Assembly (NCBI GenBank): GCA_963702235.1 | Contig: CAVPBZ010000004.1 | Coordinates: 94,159 to 158,158 of the forward strand | DNA: 64,000 bases | Direction of reading: 5' to 3' | Source: PALSA-505 sp963702235 | Lineage (GTDB): Bacteria > Actinomycetota > Actinomycetes > Streptosporangiales > Streptosporangiaceae | Part shown: positions 46,140 to 55,896 of the stretch, piece after piece | Position numbering within the stretch: the stretch's first letter is position 1 | Layout: the number at the start of each line of letters is the position of its first letter | Notes under the pieces: generated by a model | Told to the model about the DNA's origin: nothing | The model's database searches: none | What the model saw: only the letters and a program-made list of their open reading frames with translations | Translations under genes and position numbers: made by a program

Positions 46140-48383
46140 CTACAGCTTCTCCAGGGGGGCGTAGCGCAGCACCAGGTGCTTGACACCGTAGTCTCCGCCG
46201 AAGTCAATCTTCGCCTCGGCACGGTTGTCGCCGCCGTCCACGGTCATCACCGTGCCGAGCCCGAACTTGTCGTGGTTGACCATGTCCCCCGGCTCGAGCG
46301 AGGGCACCGGCCGGTTGCCCGGCGAGGCGACCCCGGGCCGCTGGGCGACCCGCTCCATGGCCGGCGGCGCGGCCGCTGACTCATCCCGCCGCCACTCGAT
46401 GAGCTGCCCGGGTATCTCGCCGAGGAACCGGGAGGCCTTGTGGAACTCAGGCCGGCCCCACCAGCTCCGGGACACCGCGCGGGTCAGGTAGAGCCGCTGC
46501 TCGGCCCGGGTGATGCCGACGTAGGCCAGCCGCCGTTCCTCCTGCAGTTCCTTCTCGTCCGACACCGAGCGCTGGTGCGGGAACACGTTCTCCTCCAGGC
46601 CGGTGAGGAAAACCACGGGGAACTCCAGGCCCTTGGCGGTGTGCAGGGTCATCAGCGTGACCAGCCCGCCGTGCTCCTCGCCGTCCGGGATCTGATCGGC
46701 GTCGGCCACCAGCGAGACCTGCTCGAGGAACGCCTCGAGCGACCCGTCGGGGCTGGCCGCGTCGAACTCCCTGGCCACCGACACCAGCTCGTTGATGTTC
46801 TCGACCCGGCTCTCGTCCTGCACCTCGTCGGATGCCCGCAGATCGGCCACGTAGCCGGTCCGGTCCAGCATGGTCTCGGCCAGCTCGGCGATGGGGGCGC
46901 CGGACGCCGCCTGCGCGCGGAACGCGGCGATCATCTCGTTGAAATCGGCGATCGCCCGGGCCGACCGGCTGGCCAGATCCGGCACCACGTCCACCCGGGC
47001 GATGGCGGCCGGCAGCGAGATCCGCTGCCGCTGCGCGAACCGCGACACGCTCTCCAGGGCCCGGTCGCCGATCCCCCGCTTGGGCACGTTGAGGATCCGG
47101 CGCAGCGAGAGCTCGTCATCCGGGTTCGCGATCAGCCTCAGGTAGGCGAGCAGATCCCGTACCTCGCGCCGCTCGTAGAACCGGACCCCGCCCACCACCC
47201 GGTAGGGCAGGCCGGCCCGGATGAAGATCTCCTCGAAGACCCGGGACTGGGCGTTCGTCCGGTAGAACACCGCGACCTGGCCGGGGGTCGCCTCGCCCTC
47301 GTCGGTGAGCCGGTCCACCTCCTCGGCCACGAACGCCGCCTCGTCGTGCTCGGTGTCGGCGACATAGCCGACGAGCGGCGGCCCGGCGCCCTGGTCGGAC
47401 CACAGGTTCTTGGGCAGCCGGCTCGGGTTCCTCGCCACTACGGCGTTGGCCGCGGCCAGGATGTTCTGGGTGGAGCGGTAGTTCTGCTCGAGCAGGATCA
47501 CCCGCGCGTCCGGGAAGTCCCGCTCGAACTCGGTGATGTTGCGGATCGACGCGCCGCGGAACGCGTAGATCGACTGGTCGGCGTCGCCCACGACGCACAG
47601 CTCGGCCGGCGGCAGGGCGTCCGGCCCATCCGAATCGCCCGGGTCGCCGTCGAAGCCCCCCACCAGCTCCCTGACCAGCATGTACTGGGCGTGATTGGTG
47701 TCCTGGTACTCGTCCACCAGTATGTGCCTGAACCTGCGCCGGTACTCCTGCGCGGCGTCTGGAAAGGCCTGCAGCAGGTTCACCGTGGTCATGATCAGGT
47801 CGTCGAAGTCCATCGCCCCGGACGCGGTCAGCCTGCGCTGGTACTCCGAGTACGCCTCGGCGAGCGCCTTGCCCCGGTAGCCGTCCGCACTGGCCGCGAA
47901 CGTCTCGTAATCGACCAGCTCGTTCTTCAGGTTGGAGACCTGGGCCAGCAGCGCCTTCGGCGGGTGGTACTTGGGGTCCAGATCCAGCTCGCGGGCGACC
48001 AGCGTCATCAGCCGCAGCGAATCAGCCTGGTCATAGATGGAGAACGCCGACGGGTAGCCGAGCCGCTTGGCCTCCCGGCGCAGGATCCGCACGCAGGCCG
48101 AGTGGAACGTCATCACCCACATGGCCCGCGACCGGGCCCCGGTCAGCACGGCGACCCGGGCCGCCATCTCGCCCGCCGCCTTGTTCGTGAAGGTGATCGC
48201 GAGGATCTCCGACGGCGCCGCGTTCCGCTCCGCGAGCAGGTAGGCGATCCGGTGCGTGAGCACGCGGGTCTTGCCCGATCCCGCGCCCGCCACGATCAGC
48301 AGCGGGCCGCCCTCGTGCATCACGGCAGCGCGCTGCTGCGGGTTGAGTCCCTCAAGGAGAGCGTCCGTCGCGGTAACCGTCAC
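46140..48383 (-). CDS. pcrA: UvrD/PcrA-type DNA helicase
   Basis: 747 residues, SF1A helicase. Walker A is VAGAGSGKTRVLTHRIAYLL near residue 33. Then come motif Ia TFTNKAAGEMAARV, motif II VDEYQDTNHAQY, motif III GDADQSIYAFRGA, motif IV EQNYRST, and motifs V-VI LMTLHTAKGLEFPVVFL and EERRLAYVGITRAEQRLYLT. The C-terminus has the PcrA Tudor-like segment GDMVNHDKFGLGTVMTVDG, which binds RNA polymerase in relatives. It acts in nucleotide excision repair and removal of stalled complexes. Confidence 0.96.
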   Translation of the reverse strand: MTVTATDALLEGLNPQQRAAVMHEGGPLLIVAGAGSGKTRVLTHRIAYLLAERNAAPSEILAITFTNKAAGEMAARVAVLTGARSRAMWVMTFHSACVRILRREAKRLGYPSAFSIYDQADSLRLMTLVARELDLDPKYHPPKALLAQVSNLKNELVDYETFAASADGYRGKALAEAYSEYQRRLTASGAMDFDDLIMTTVNLLQAFPDAAQEYRRRFRHILVDEYQDTNHAQYMLVRELVGGFDGDPGDSDGPDALPPAELCVVGDADQSIYAFRGASIRNITEFERDFPDARVILLEQNYRSTQNILAAANAVVARNPSRLPKNLWSDQGAGPPLVGYVADTEHDEAAFVAEEVDRLTDEGEATPGQVAVFYRTNAQSRVFEEIFIRAGLPYRVVGGVRFYERREVRDLLAYLRLIANPDDELSLRRILNVPKRGIGDRALESVSRFAQRQRISLPAAIARVDVVPDLASRSARAIADFNEMIAAFRAQAASGAPIAELAETMLDRTGYVADLRASDEVQDESRVENINELVSVAREFDAASPDGSLEAFLEQVSLVADADQIPDGEEHGGLVTLMTLHTAKGLEFPVVFLTGLEENVFPHQRSVSDEKELQEERRLAYVGITRAEQRLYLTRAVSRSWWGRPEFHKASRFLGEIPGQLIEWRRDESAAAPPAMERVAQRPGVASPGNRPVPSLEPGDMVNHDKFGLGTVMTVDGGDNRAEAKIDFGGDYGVKHLVLRYAPLEKL

Positions 48384-48433
48384 GTTTCCAAGCGTAGGCG
48401 GTGCCGCCGACGTCCGTGGGGCAAGACGACGCG

Positions 48434-50005
48434 TTACGCGTCAGGATCGGGCACGAGGGTCTGCGTCGCCCTGGTGAGCGTCTCCTTCTTGAAGAAGCTG
48501 GGGTTCGCGATCCGGCAGTACAGGTAGCAGGCCAGGCCGACCAGCGCGGACACGATGAAGATCACGAACGCGCCGCCGATCTGCCAGTGAATGATGGGCA
48601 CCGTCCACATCGTGAAGTCGTTCGCGGTGGCCACGTCGTAGTCCAGCCACAGGCTCCAGCCGCCGAGGAAGAACAGCATCAGGCCGCCGGCGACCGGCAG
48701 GATGCCCTGCATCCACAGGTTGCGGGCGCTGCTGGTGAGGTTGCGCCGGTAGTACCAGGCGCAGGCGAAGCCGGTCAGCCCGTAGTAGAAGGCGATGTAG
48801 AGGCCGATCGCGATCACTGCGTCGCCGATGACGCCGATGCCGTTGGACGTGTAGTTGAACATCACGTACACGACGATCGAGATGGTGCCCATGACGATGG
48901 TGGACACCGTCGGGGTGAGGTAGCGCGGGTGCATCTTCGAGAACACGCGCGGGATCGCCTTGTACACCGCCATCGACAGCGTGGTCCGCGCCGTCGGCAG
49001 GATCGTCGTCTGGGTGGATGCGGCGGCTGAGGACAGCACCATCAGCAGCAGCAGGTGGGTGAGGAACGAGCCCCAGCCGGACGTGCCGAAGACCAGGTTG
49101 CCCTGCACCGACAGCACGTCCCCGGCGTTCGCCAGGTTCCCGAGGCCGTTGCCATTGGTCTTGATCCCGGCGAACGACTGGATCGAGAAGATCACCAGCG
49201 CGTAGGTGACCAGCAGGATGAAGGTGGACAGGATCGCGGCCCGGCCCGGGGTCTTGTTCTTGTCCTTGGTCTCCTCGTTGATCGAGACCGCGGTGTCCCA
49301 GCCCCAGTAGATGAACACCATGAGGATGATGCCGCTGGCGAAGGCGCTGAAGGTGGCGATGTGGAACGGGTTGAGCCAGGAGATGCTCGGGGTGAGGTGG
49401 CCGGGCGGGGCGTGCCCGCCGATGACCTTGACCAGCGAGGTGACGGACAGGACGAGCAGCATCACCAGCTCGATGCCGAGCAGCGCCTTCTGGAAGTTGG
49501 CCGAGACCTCGATGCCCCGGTAGCAGATGTAGGTCATCACGACGATCCACAGCACGCCGACCAGCAGCACCCAGCCGCTGCCGGGGTTTGACCCGATGCC
49601 CTTCGCGTTGAACAGCAGGAACCCGTACTGGCCGGCGACCTGGGCCAGGCTCGCCATCACCAGGACGTCGGCGGCGATGATCCCCCAGCCGCCCGCCCAG
49701 CCCGATTTCGGGCCGAACGCGCGGGTGGCCCAGGTGAACGTCGTGCCGCAGTCCGGATCGGCCTTGTTCAGCTCGCTGTAGCCGATGGAGGTCAGCAGCA
49801 TCGGCACGAACGCGAGGACCGCCACCGCGGGCGCCTGCAGCCCGACGGCCGCCACCACGAACACCAGCGTCGCGGCGATGCTGTAGGCAGGGGCGACGGA
49901 GGCGGTCGCGATGATCGTCGTGGAGATCAGCCCGAGCGCGCCCGACTTCAGGCCCTTGTCGACCTGCTGTTCGGCGGATCCGCTGACGGTCTCGGTGGTG
50001 GCCAT
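48434..50005 (-). CDS. APC-family amino acid/polyamine permease
   Basis: 523 residues from the ATG at 50005; a longer frame from 50053 lacks a ribosome-binding site. It has about 12 membrane helices. The N-terminal APC signature reads SGALGLISTTIIATASVAPAYSIAATLVFVV, followed by GYSELNKADPDCGTTFTWATRAFGPKSGWAGGW. The substrate is unproven. The divergent dehydrogenase genes suggest an amine, GABA or lysine-related compound. Confidence 0.9.
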   Translation of the reverse strand: MATTETVSGSAEQQVDKGLKSGALGLISTTIIATASVAPAYSIAATLVFVVAAVGLQAPAVAVLAFVPMLLTSIGYSELNKADPDCGTTFTWATRAFGPKSGWAGGWGIIAADVLVMASLAQVAGQYGFLLFNAKGIGSNPGSGWVLLVGVLWIVVMTYICYRGIEVSANFQKALLGIELVMLLVLSVTSLVKVIGGHAPPGHLTPSISWLNPFHIATFSAFASGIILMVFIYWGWDTAVSINEETKDKNKTPGRAAILSTFILLVTYALVIFSIQSFAGIKTNGNGLGNLANAGDVLSVQGNLVFGTSGWGSFLTHLLLLMVLSSAAASTQTTILPTARTTLSMAVYKAIPRVFSKMHPRYLTPTVSTIVMGTISIVVYVMFNYTSNGIGVIGDAVIAIGLYIAFYYGLTGFACAWYYRRNLTSSARNLWMQGILPVAGGLMLFFLGGWSLWLDYDVATANDFTMWTVPIIHWQIGGAFVIFIVSALVGLACYLYCRIANPSFFKKETLTRATQTLVPDPDA

Positions 50006-50139
50006 GTCCTCACGTCTCCCGGTTCGAGGATCCAGGTGCGACGGTTCTAGCACTGATTATGGTCTTCTGCAAAGGTTTCCGCAGTAACAACTCGATGTCA
50101 ACGGTGGATTTCGTACCTCAAGGCGTTAGTATCCACGAC

Positions 50140-51345
50140 ATGCGCATCCTCCTCGTCGGCGCTGGCGGCGTGGGCAGCGCGATCGCCAGGATCGCTGCCC
50201 GCCGCGGCTTCGCCGAGCTCGTCGTCGCCGACTACGACCTGGCCAGGGCGCAGCGCGCCGCCGGGGAGACGTACGCCGCGATCCAGCTCGATGCCAGGGA
50301 CGCCGGCGCGGTGGCCGCCGCGGTCACGGCGCACGACTGCGCCGTGCTGCTGAACGCCACCGACCCGCGCTTCGTCATGCCGCTGTTCCGCGCGGCGCTG
50401 GCCGCGGGCGCAGACTACCTGGACATGGCGATGTCGCTGTCCGTGCCCGACCCCGGTGACCCGTACCGCAGGTGCGGGGTCAAGCTGGGTGACGAGCAGT
50501 TCGCCGCGGCCGGCGAGTGGGCGGACAGCGGCAGGCTGGCGCTGGCCGGCATGGGCGTCGAGCCGGGCCTGTCCGACGTGTTCGCGCGGTACGCCGCGGA
50601 CAAGCTGTTCGGCGAGATCGACGAGATCGGCGTGCGGGACGGCGCCAGCCTGGTCGTGGACGGCTACGACTTCGCGCCCACGTTCTCCATCTGGACCACG
50701 ATCGAGGAGTGCCTGAACCCGCCCGTGATATGGGAGCGGGACAAGGGCTGGTTCACGACGGAGCCGTTCAGTGAACCCGAGGTTTTCACCTTCCCGGCCG
50801 GGATCGGGCCGGTCGAGTGCGTCAACGTCGAGCACGAGGAGGTGCTGCTCGTGCCCCGCTGGGTGGACGCCAGGCGGGTGACGTTCAAGTACGGCCTGGG
50901 GGCCGAGTTCATCGGCGTGCTGCAGACCCTGCACAAGCTCGGCCTCGACGCCACGGACCCGGTGCGCGCCGGTGACGTGACTGTCTCGCCGCGGGACGTG
51001 GTCGCCGCCTGCCTGCCCGATCCGGCCACCCTGGGCGACCGGATGCACGGGCTCACCTGCGCCGGCACCTGGGTGACCGGAACGGGGACCGACGGCGCGC
51101 CGCGCGAGGTATACCTGCATCACGTGGTGGACAACGCCTGGTCGATGGCCGAGTACGGCTCCCAGGCGGTGGTCTGGCAGACCGCGGTGAACCCGGTCGT
51201 CGCGCTCGAGCTGATCGACTCGGGCGCCTGGTCAGGCACCGGCGTGCTCGGCCCGGAGGCGCTGCCCGCGGAGCCGTTCCTCGACCTGCTCGCCGACTAC
51301 GGGTCGCCGTGGGCGTGCGAGGAACGGACTGCGGCGGCCCCATAA
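50140..51345 (+). CDS. Saccharopine dehydrogenase-family protein
   Basis: 401 residues from ATG 50140. Rossmann N-terminus MRILLVGAGGVGSAIARIAARRGFAELVVADYD. The central part, AAGADYLDMAMS...MGVEPGLSDVFARYAA and VRDGASLVVDGYDFAPTFSIWTTIEECLNPPV, is typical of the saccharopine dehydrogenase / carboxynorspermidine synthase superfamily. The start codon is 7 nt after TAGTAT, a likely -10, so the mRNA may be leaderless. The aldehyde dehydrogenase follows by 30 nt. Lysine or polyamine breakdown is inferred from context. Confidence 0.85.
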   Translation: MRILLVGAGGVGSAIARIAARRGFAELVVADYDLARAQRAAGETYAAIQLDARDAGAVAAAVTAHDCAVLLNATDPRFVMPLFRAALAAGADYLDMAMSLSVPDPGDPYRRCGVKLGDEQFAAAGEWADSGRLALAGMGVEPGLSDVFARYAADKLFGEIDEIGVRDGASLVVDGYDFAPTFSIWTTIEECLNPPVIWERDKGWFTTEPFSEPEVFTFPAGIGPVECVNVEHEEVLLVPRWVDARRVTFKYGLGAEFIGVLQTLHKLGLDATDPVRAGDVTVSPRDVVAACLPDPATLGDRMHGLTCAGTWVTGTGTDGAPREVYLHHVVDNAWSMAEYGSQAVVWQTAVNPVVALELIDSGAWSGTGVLGPEALPAEPFLDLLADYGSPWACEERTAAAP

Positions 51346-51375
51346 ATCCCGTCATGCCTACCGAACGGAGGAATC

Positions 51376-52803
51376 GTGGCCAGGGACCTGCATAACTTCA
51401 TCGGCGGCGATGCGGCCGACGCCAAGAGCGGCCGGCGGTCCGACCTGGTGAACCCGAGCACGGGGGAGATCTTCGCCACCGCGCCGGTATCGGACAGCGC
51501 CGATGTCGCTGCCGCCTTCGACGCGGCCTCGGCCGCGTTCGACGGCTGGCGGGACGCCACGCCCGCCGAGCGCAGCCTCGCCCTGCTGCGGATCGCGGAC
51601 GCGCTGGAGGCCAGGGCGGAGGAGCTCGTCGCGGCCGAGAGCGAGAACACGGGGAAGCCGTTCGGGCTGACGATGTCCGAGGAGATCCCGCCGATGGCCG
51701 ACCAGATCCGGTTCTTCGCCGGCGCGGCCAGGATGCTGGAGGGCCGGTCGGCGGGCGAGTACATGACCGGCTTCACCTCGTTCATCCGGCGCGAGCCGGT
51801 CGGGATCTGCGCGGCGGTGACGCCGTGGAACTACCCGATGATGATGGCCGTGTGGAAGTGGGCGCCCGCGCTGGCGGCCGGCAACACGATGGTGCTCAAG
51901 CCGTCGGACACCACGCCGGTGAGCACGGTGCTGATGGCCGAGCTGATGGCCGAGTTCCTGCCGCCCGGCGTGTTCAACGTGGTCTGCGGCGACCGGGACA
52001 CCGGCCGCGCCCTCGTCTCGCACCCGGTGCCCGCGATGGTCTCCATCACCGGCAGCGTCCGCGCGGGCAAGGAGGTGGCGGCGGCCGCCGCCGCCGACCT
52101 GAAGCGGGTGCACCTCGAGCTCGGCGGCAAGGCGCCGGTGGTGGTGTTCGACGACGCCGACGTGGCGAAGGCGGCCGAGGCGATCGCGGCGGCCGGCTAC
52201 TTCAACGCGGGCCAGGACTGCACCGCGGCGACGCGCGTGCTCGCCGGGCCGGGCGTCCATGACGACTTCGTGGACGCGCTGACCGAGCAGGCCCGCGGCC
52301 AGACGGTCGGCGGCCCCGACGTGGCCGGCGCCGACTTCGGCCCGCTCAACAACCCCGAGCAGCTGGCCAGGGTGTCCGGGTTCATCGACCGGCTGCCCGA
52401 ACACGCGCAGGTGCGGGCGGGCGGGCACCCGACCGGGAGCCGCGGCTTCTTCTACGAGGCGAGCGTGGTCAGCGGCGTCCGGCAGGGCGACGAGATCGTC
52501 GCTGACGAGGTGTTCGGCCCGGTCATCACCGTGCAGCGGTTCTCCGACGAGGACGAGGCCGTGCGCTGGGCCAACGGCACCGAGTACGGGCTGGCCTCCA
52601 GCGTCTGGACGCGCGATCACGGCCGCGCCATGCGGATGGCCAGGCGGCTGGACTTCGGCTGCGTGTGGATCAACACGCACATCCCGATCGTGGCCGAGAT
52701 GCCGCACGGCGGGTTCAAGCATTCGGGCTACGGCAAGGATCTCTCGATGTACGGGTTCGAGGACTACACCCGGGTCAAGCACGTGATGAGCTCGCTAGAG
52801 TAA
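51376..52803 (+). CDS. Aldehyde dehydrogenase, gamma-aminobutyraldehyde dehydrogenase-like
   Basis: 475 residues from GTG 51376, with CGGAGG 5 nt upstream. It has the NAD+ site TPWNYPMMMAVWKWAPALAAGN, LKPSDTTPVS and SITGSVRAGKE. The catalytic Glu lies in HLELGGKAPVVVFDDAD and the catalytic Cys in FNAGQDCTAATRV. The overall pattern resembles PatD/PuuC-type enzymes that oxidise 4-aminobutyraldehyde to GABA, but substrate specificity in this family is hard to read. It probably forms an operon with the preceding saccharopine dehydrogenase-like gene. Confidence 0.88.
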   Translation: MARDLHNFIGGDAADAKSGRRSDLVNPSTGEIFATAPVSDSADVAAAFDAASAAFDGWRDATPAERSLALLRIADALEARAEELVAAESENTGKPFGLTMSEEIPPMADQIRFFAGAARMLEGRSAGEYMTGFTSFIRREPVGICAAVTPWNYPMMMAVWKWAPALAAGNTMVLKPSDTTPVSTVLMAELMAEFLPPGVFNVVCGDRDTGRALVSHPVPAMVSITGSVRAGKEVAAAAAADLKRVHLELGGKAPVVVFDDADVAKAAEAIAAAGYFNAGQDCTAATRVLAGPGVHDDFVDALTEQARGQTVGGPDVAGADFGPLNNPEQLARVSGFIDRLPEHAQVRAGGHPTGSRGFFYEASVVSGVRQGDEIVADEVFGPVITVQRFSDEDEAVRWANGTEYGLASSVWTRDHGRAMRMARRLDFGCVWINTHIPIVAEMPHGGFKHSGYGKDLSMYGFEDYTRVKHVMSSLE

Positions 52804-53139
52804 GCAGGAACGCCCCGTTAATGCCCGGCTGAACAACGGAATGGCGAGGAAAAAGTTACCATCCGGATAATAGCCGAGAGTAGCGGATCAGGCACGCTTT
52901 GGCGGCAAGCGCCGGTAAACGTGGGCTGCGGTCACCTAGAGTTGTTTTTTCTCTTCTGACCTGTGCGCCTTCATTGTCCGGATTCCGCACGTTTGGCAAA
53001 TCATCAGCAATTCGCCCGCATTTGTTTCCTTGTGGCCGGTCAGTCCGGCCGTGAGGCTTGGCTACGTCGGCCGTCGGCTGGCCGGTGCGCGAAGCGTGTC
53101 CCGCTTCCCGCGCCCGTCTCGATGAGGAGGACGTACCGA
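52804..53139. other. Upstream region of the phosphate-transport-like operon
   Basis: 336 nt without a gene and less GC-rich than its surroundings. GGTCACCTAGA near 52930 matches 10 of 11 positions of the Streptomyces PHO-box unit. The next 11 nt (GTTGTTTTTTC) match only partly, so a full direct-repeat box is not convincing. No clear promoter can be fixed. GAGGAGG at ~53124-53130 serves the first gene. Confidence 0.35.
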
Positions 53140-54624
53140 ATGCGCATGCTTAGCAAGGTCCTGCCCGGATCCTTGGCCATCGCGGCCTCGGTGAGCCTAG
53201 GCCTGGCGGGCACCGCCCAGGCCCAGACCGCCGGCCCGCAAGCAGCGAGAGTCCCGCTGACCGCAACCCCGTCAACCGTCGCCGCCGGCCTGAACACCGG
53301 CGTCAGCCTGACCAACCCGTGCCCGTCGGGTATCACGCCATCGTCGGTGACGGGCTTCCCCGCCCCCGACGGCAGCACGACCAACGTGCAGCCGGTGCTG
53401 GCCAAGGCGCCGGTGAAGGTCAAGCTCGCAGGCGTCTGGCCTGCGCCCGGGCCGACGTCGTACAGCGTCACGGTGCACTGCCCCGGCGGTCAGAGCGGCA
53501 CCAGTACGGTCAAGGTCGAGGCCGCCCCGGCGCCGGCGGACGTCACCGCCGTGGGCTCGGACACCATCCAGAACCTGATGGACCAGTTCAGCGCGGACTA
53601 CAACAGCACGCACGCGACCGGCCACCTGTGGAGCTGGGATGCCACCAACCCCGTCACCGGCGCGATCGGTGACAACATCGCCACCAAGCAGGGCTGCGCG
53701 GCGATCCCGCGCCCGAACGGGTCCTCGGCCGGCATCACCGCGCTGGAGTCCTCCAACCCCATGACCAGCGGGCACCCGTGCATCGACTTCGCCCGGTCCT
53801 CGCGCGCCCGGGGGACCGACCCGAACACCATCACGTTCGTCACCCTGGCCGGTGACGCCGTCACCTACGCCACCCAGCCCGGCAGCCACGCCCCGGCCAA
53901 CCTGACCACCGCCGATCTGCAGGGGATCTACAACTGCACGATCACCAACTGGAACCAGATCCCCGGCAGCACCACCTCCGGCACGATCGCCGCGTTCATC
54001 CCCCAGTCCGGTTCGGGCACCCGGTCGTTCTTCCTGTCCGCGCTCGGACTCACCAACCCCGGCGCCTGCGTCAGCACCTCGGCGACCGTCGGCGGCTCGG
54101 CCGGTGCCAATGCCAACACGCTGGAGGAGAACGAGGGGGTCGCTCCCTCCCTCAACGGCGCGGCCGGCAGCGGCGTGACCAAGGCGAACGTGATCTTCGC
54201 GTACTCGGTCGGCAAGTACCTCGCCGAGCGGTACCACTCCGCCAAGTGCTTCAACACCGCATGCACCGCCAACACCAGCGGGCTCAAGTGCTCGCCCGCC
54301 GGGCCGCAGAACCTGTTCGGCTGCAACACGCACGGCACCATGAACCTGAACATGATCAACGGCACCAACCCGACCATCCCGTTCCCGCTCACCAGCACCA
54401 CGAAGACCGCGACGATCAACCCCGGCTTCACCTCGACTTTCGAGCGCTTCCTCTACGAAGTGGTGGTCTCGCCGCAGCCCAGCATTCCCACCTACCTGCA
54501 GCCGTACTTCAGCTCCACCGGGTACGTCTGCACCAACCCCGGCGCCCAGAAGGACCTGAAGAACTACGGGTTCCTCGTCCTGCCCGCCGGGACGTCCCCA
54601 GGAGACTGCGGGGCCCAGTCCTGA
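53140..54624 (+). CDS. pstS: Secreted PstS-like substrate-binding protein
   Basis: 494 residues from ATG 53140; ATGs at 53122 and 53146 are alternatives. The signal peptide is MRMLSKVLPGSLAIAASVSL, cleaved near AQA (~30). Residues ~40-140 look like a beta-rich Ig-type module. The remaining ~350 form a PstS-type periplasmic-binding fold: VGSDTIQNLMDQFSADYN, ARSSRARG, LQGIYNCTITNWNQIPG and FIPQSGSGTRSFFLSAL. No lipobox and no membrane anchor are seen, so it is released or held by partners. Phosphate as ligand is inferred from family and operon. Confidence 0.85.
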   Translation: MRMLSKVLPGSLAIAASVSLGLAGTAQAQTAGPQAARVPLTATPSTVAAGLNTGVSLTNPCPSGITPSSVTGFPAPDGSTTNVQPVLAKAPVKVKLAGVWPAPGPTSYSVTVHCPGGQSGTSTVKVEAAPAPADVTAVGSDTIQNLMDQFSADYNSTHATGHLWSWDATNPVTGAIGDNIATKQGCAAIPRPNGSSAGITALESSNPMTSGHPCIDFARSSRARGTDPNTITFVTLAGDAVTYATQPGSHAPANLTTADLQGIYNCTITNWNQIPGSTTSGTIAAFIPQSGSGTRSFFLSALGLTNPGACVSTSATVGGSAGANANTLEENEGVAPSLNGAAGSGVTKANVIFAYSVGKYLAERYHSAKCFNTACTANTSGLKCSPAGPQNLFGCNTHGTMNLNMINGTNPTIPFPLTSTTKTATINPGFTSTFERFLYEVVVSPQPSIPTYLQPYFSSTGYVCTNPGAQKDLKNYGFLVLPAGTSPGDCGAQS

Positions 54625-54660
54625 CCCCTCAGCGCTAAACGGCAGGAAAGAATCCCTTGA

Positions 54661-54697
54661 GCGGCGTGGAGCCGGGCTTGCCCCGGCACCACGCCGC
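54661..54697 (+). terminator. Intercistronic stem-loop after pstS
   Basis: GCGGCGTGG-A-GCCGGG (54661-54676) pairs with CCCGGC-A-CCACGCCGC (54682-54697) around a 5-nt loop, about 36 nt after the pstS stop. There is no U tract. It may stop most transcripts or protect the pstS mRNA, letting the secreted protein be made in excess over the transporter. Confidence 0.65.
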
Positions 54698-54785
54698 CGG
54701 GCATAAGTGACCCGGAGAACGGGCGATTACTGCCCGTGGATCCCTTGGCGATCTCCTTGCTCACCGGACGCCTACTATTTCCCAC

Positions 54786-54796
54786 TTGTTCACCCG
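54786..54796 (+). promoter_or_regulatory. Single PHO-box-like unit upstream of pstC
   Basis: GTTCACCCGAG matches 10 of 11 positions of the actinobacterial PhoP unit (G-G/T-T-C-A-Y-Y-Y-R-S-G). A convincing second direct-repeat unit is not next to it, so binding is uncertain. It lies 111 nt before the chosen pstC start. Confidence 0.3.
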
Positions 54797-54896
54797 AGAT
54801 GCCCGGTCTCGTCATGGTTTATCCGCCAGGATGAAGCTGGACAGGGCCGTGCGTCGCAGCCACCTGGACGGTCGCAGGAAGGTGGGAAGCACCAAC

Positions 54897-55892
54897 ATGG
54901 CCGTAGCGGACACGCTTGCGCCCACTGACGACGACCGGCCGCGCACGATCGTGACCCGTGTCTCCGCCGGCGACCGCGTGTTCCGCGGGGTGCTGCGCGC
55001 AGCGGGGATCTCGGTGCTGGTCATCACGGCGAGCATCCTGGCGTTCCTCGTGCTGCGATCCCTCCCCGCCTTCAGGCTGGAGGGATTCCGCTTCTTCACC
55101 ACCTCATCGTGGCTCATCAGCACCAACCAGTTCGGCATCGCCGCGATCTTGCCCCTGGGCGTGCTCATCGCCGTGATCGCGCTGATCATCGCCGTCCCGG
55201 TGGGGGTGGCGACCGCGCTGCTCATCGCGGAGTACGCCCCCGCCCGGCTGCGCCGCCCGCTCATCGCGGTGATCGACCTGATGGCGGCGATCCCCAGCAT
55301 CGTGGTGGCCCTGTTCGCGCTGTATTTCCTGGAGCCGCGGATCCTCGGCTTCGACAGCTGGCTCGGCCATTACCTCGCGTTCGTCCCCTTGTTCAGGTTC
55401 AGGCCGGCCAACTTCCCCGGCAATTACGCAAGCTCCACCTTCATCGCGGGAGTGGCGGTGTCGCTGATGGTGATACCGATCGTCACCTCGCTGTCCCGGC
55501 AGGTGTTCTCGCAGGCACCGCAAGGCGAGCGGGAAGCCGCCTACGCACTGGGGTCCACCCGCTGGGGCATGATCCGCACCGTGGTGCTGCCCTACGGCCG
55601 GGCCGGGGTGATCGGGGCGAGCATGCTGGGACTGGGCCGGGCCCTGGGCGAGACGATCGCGGTGTCGTTCATCCTCACTCCGGTCTTCATCTTCAACTAC
55701 CACGTGCTGGAGAGCGGCGGGAACTCCCCGACCTTCATGATCGCAAGCCGCATCCTGGAGGCCGGCTCCACGGAGATCTCCGCCCTCTTCGCCGCGGGAA
55801 TGGTGCTGTTCGTGATGACCATCGGGGTGAACACGCTGGCGGCGGTCATCATCAGCCGGTCTCGTTCCGGCGCGACCGCCTCGGCCGACTGA
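54897..55892 (+). CDS. pstC: Phosphate ABC transporter permease PstC
   Basis: 331 residues from ATG 54897, after a GGGAAG site; a start at 54831 is possible. It has six or more membrane helices. The inner-membrane permease loop reads FSQAPQGEREAAYALGSTRWGMIRTVVLPYGRAGVIGASMLGLGRALGETIAVSFIL, the PstC form of the EAA motif. PRILGFDSWLGHYLAF is part of a periplasmic loop. The stop is 4 nt before pstA. Confidence 0.93.
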   Translation: MAVADTLAPTDDDRPRTIVTRVSAGDRVFRGVLRAAGISVLVITASILAFLVLRSLPAFRLEGFRFFTTSSWLISTNQFGIAAILPLGVLIAVIALIIAVPVGVATALLIAEYAPARLRRPLIAVIDLMAAIPSIVVALFALYFLEPRILGFDSWLGHYLAFVPLFRFRPANFPGNYASSTFIAGVAVSLMVIPIVTSLSRQVFSQAPQGEREAAYALGSTRWGMIRTVVLPYGRAGVIGASMLGLGRALGETIAVSFILTPVFIFNYHVLESGGNSPTFMIASRILEAGSTEISALFAAGMVLFVMTIGVNTLAAVIISRSRSGATASAD

Positions 55893-55896
55893 CATC

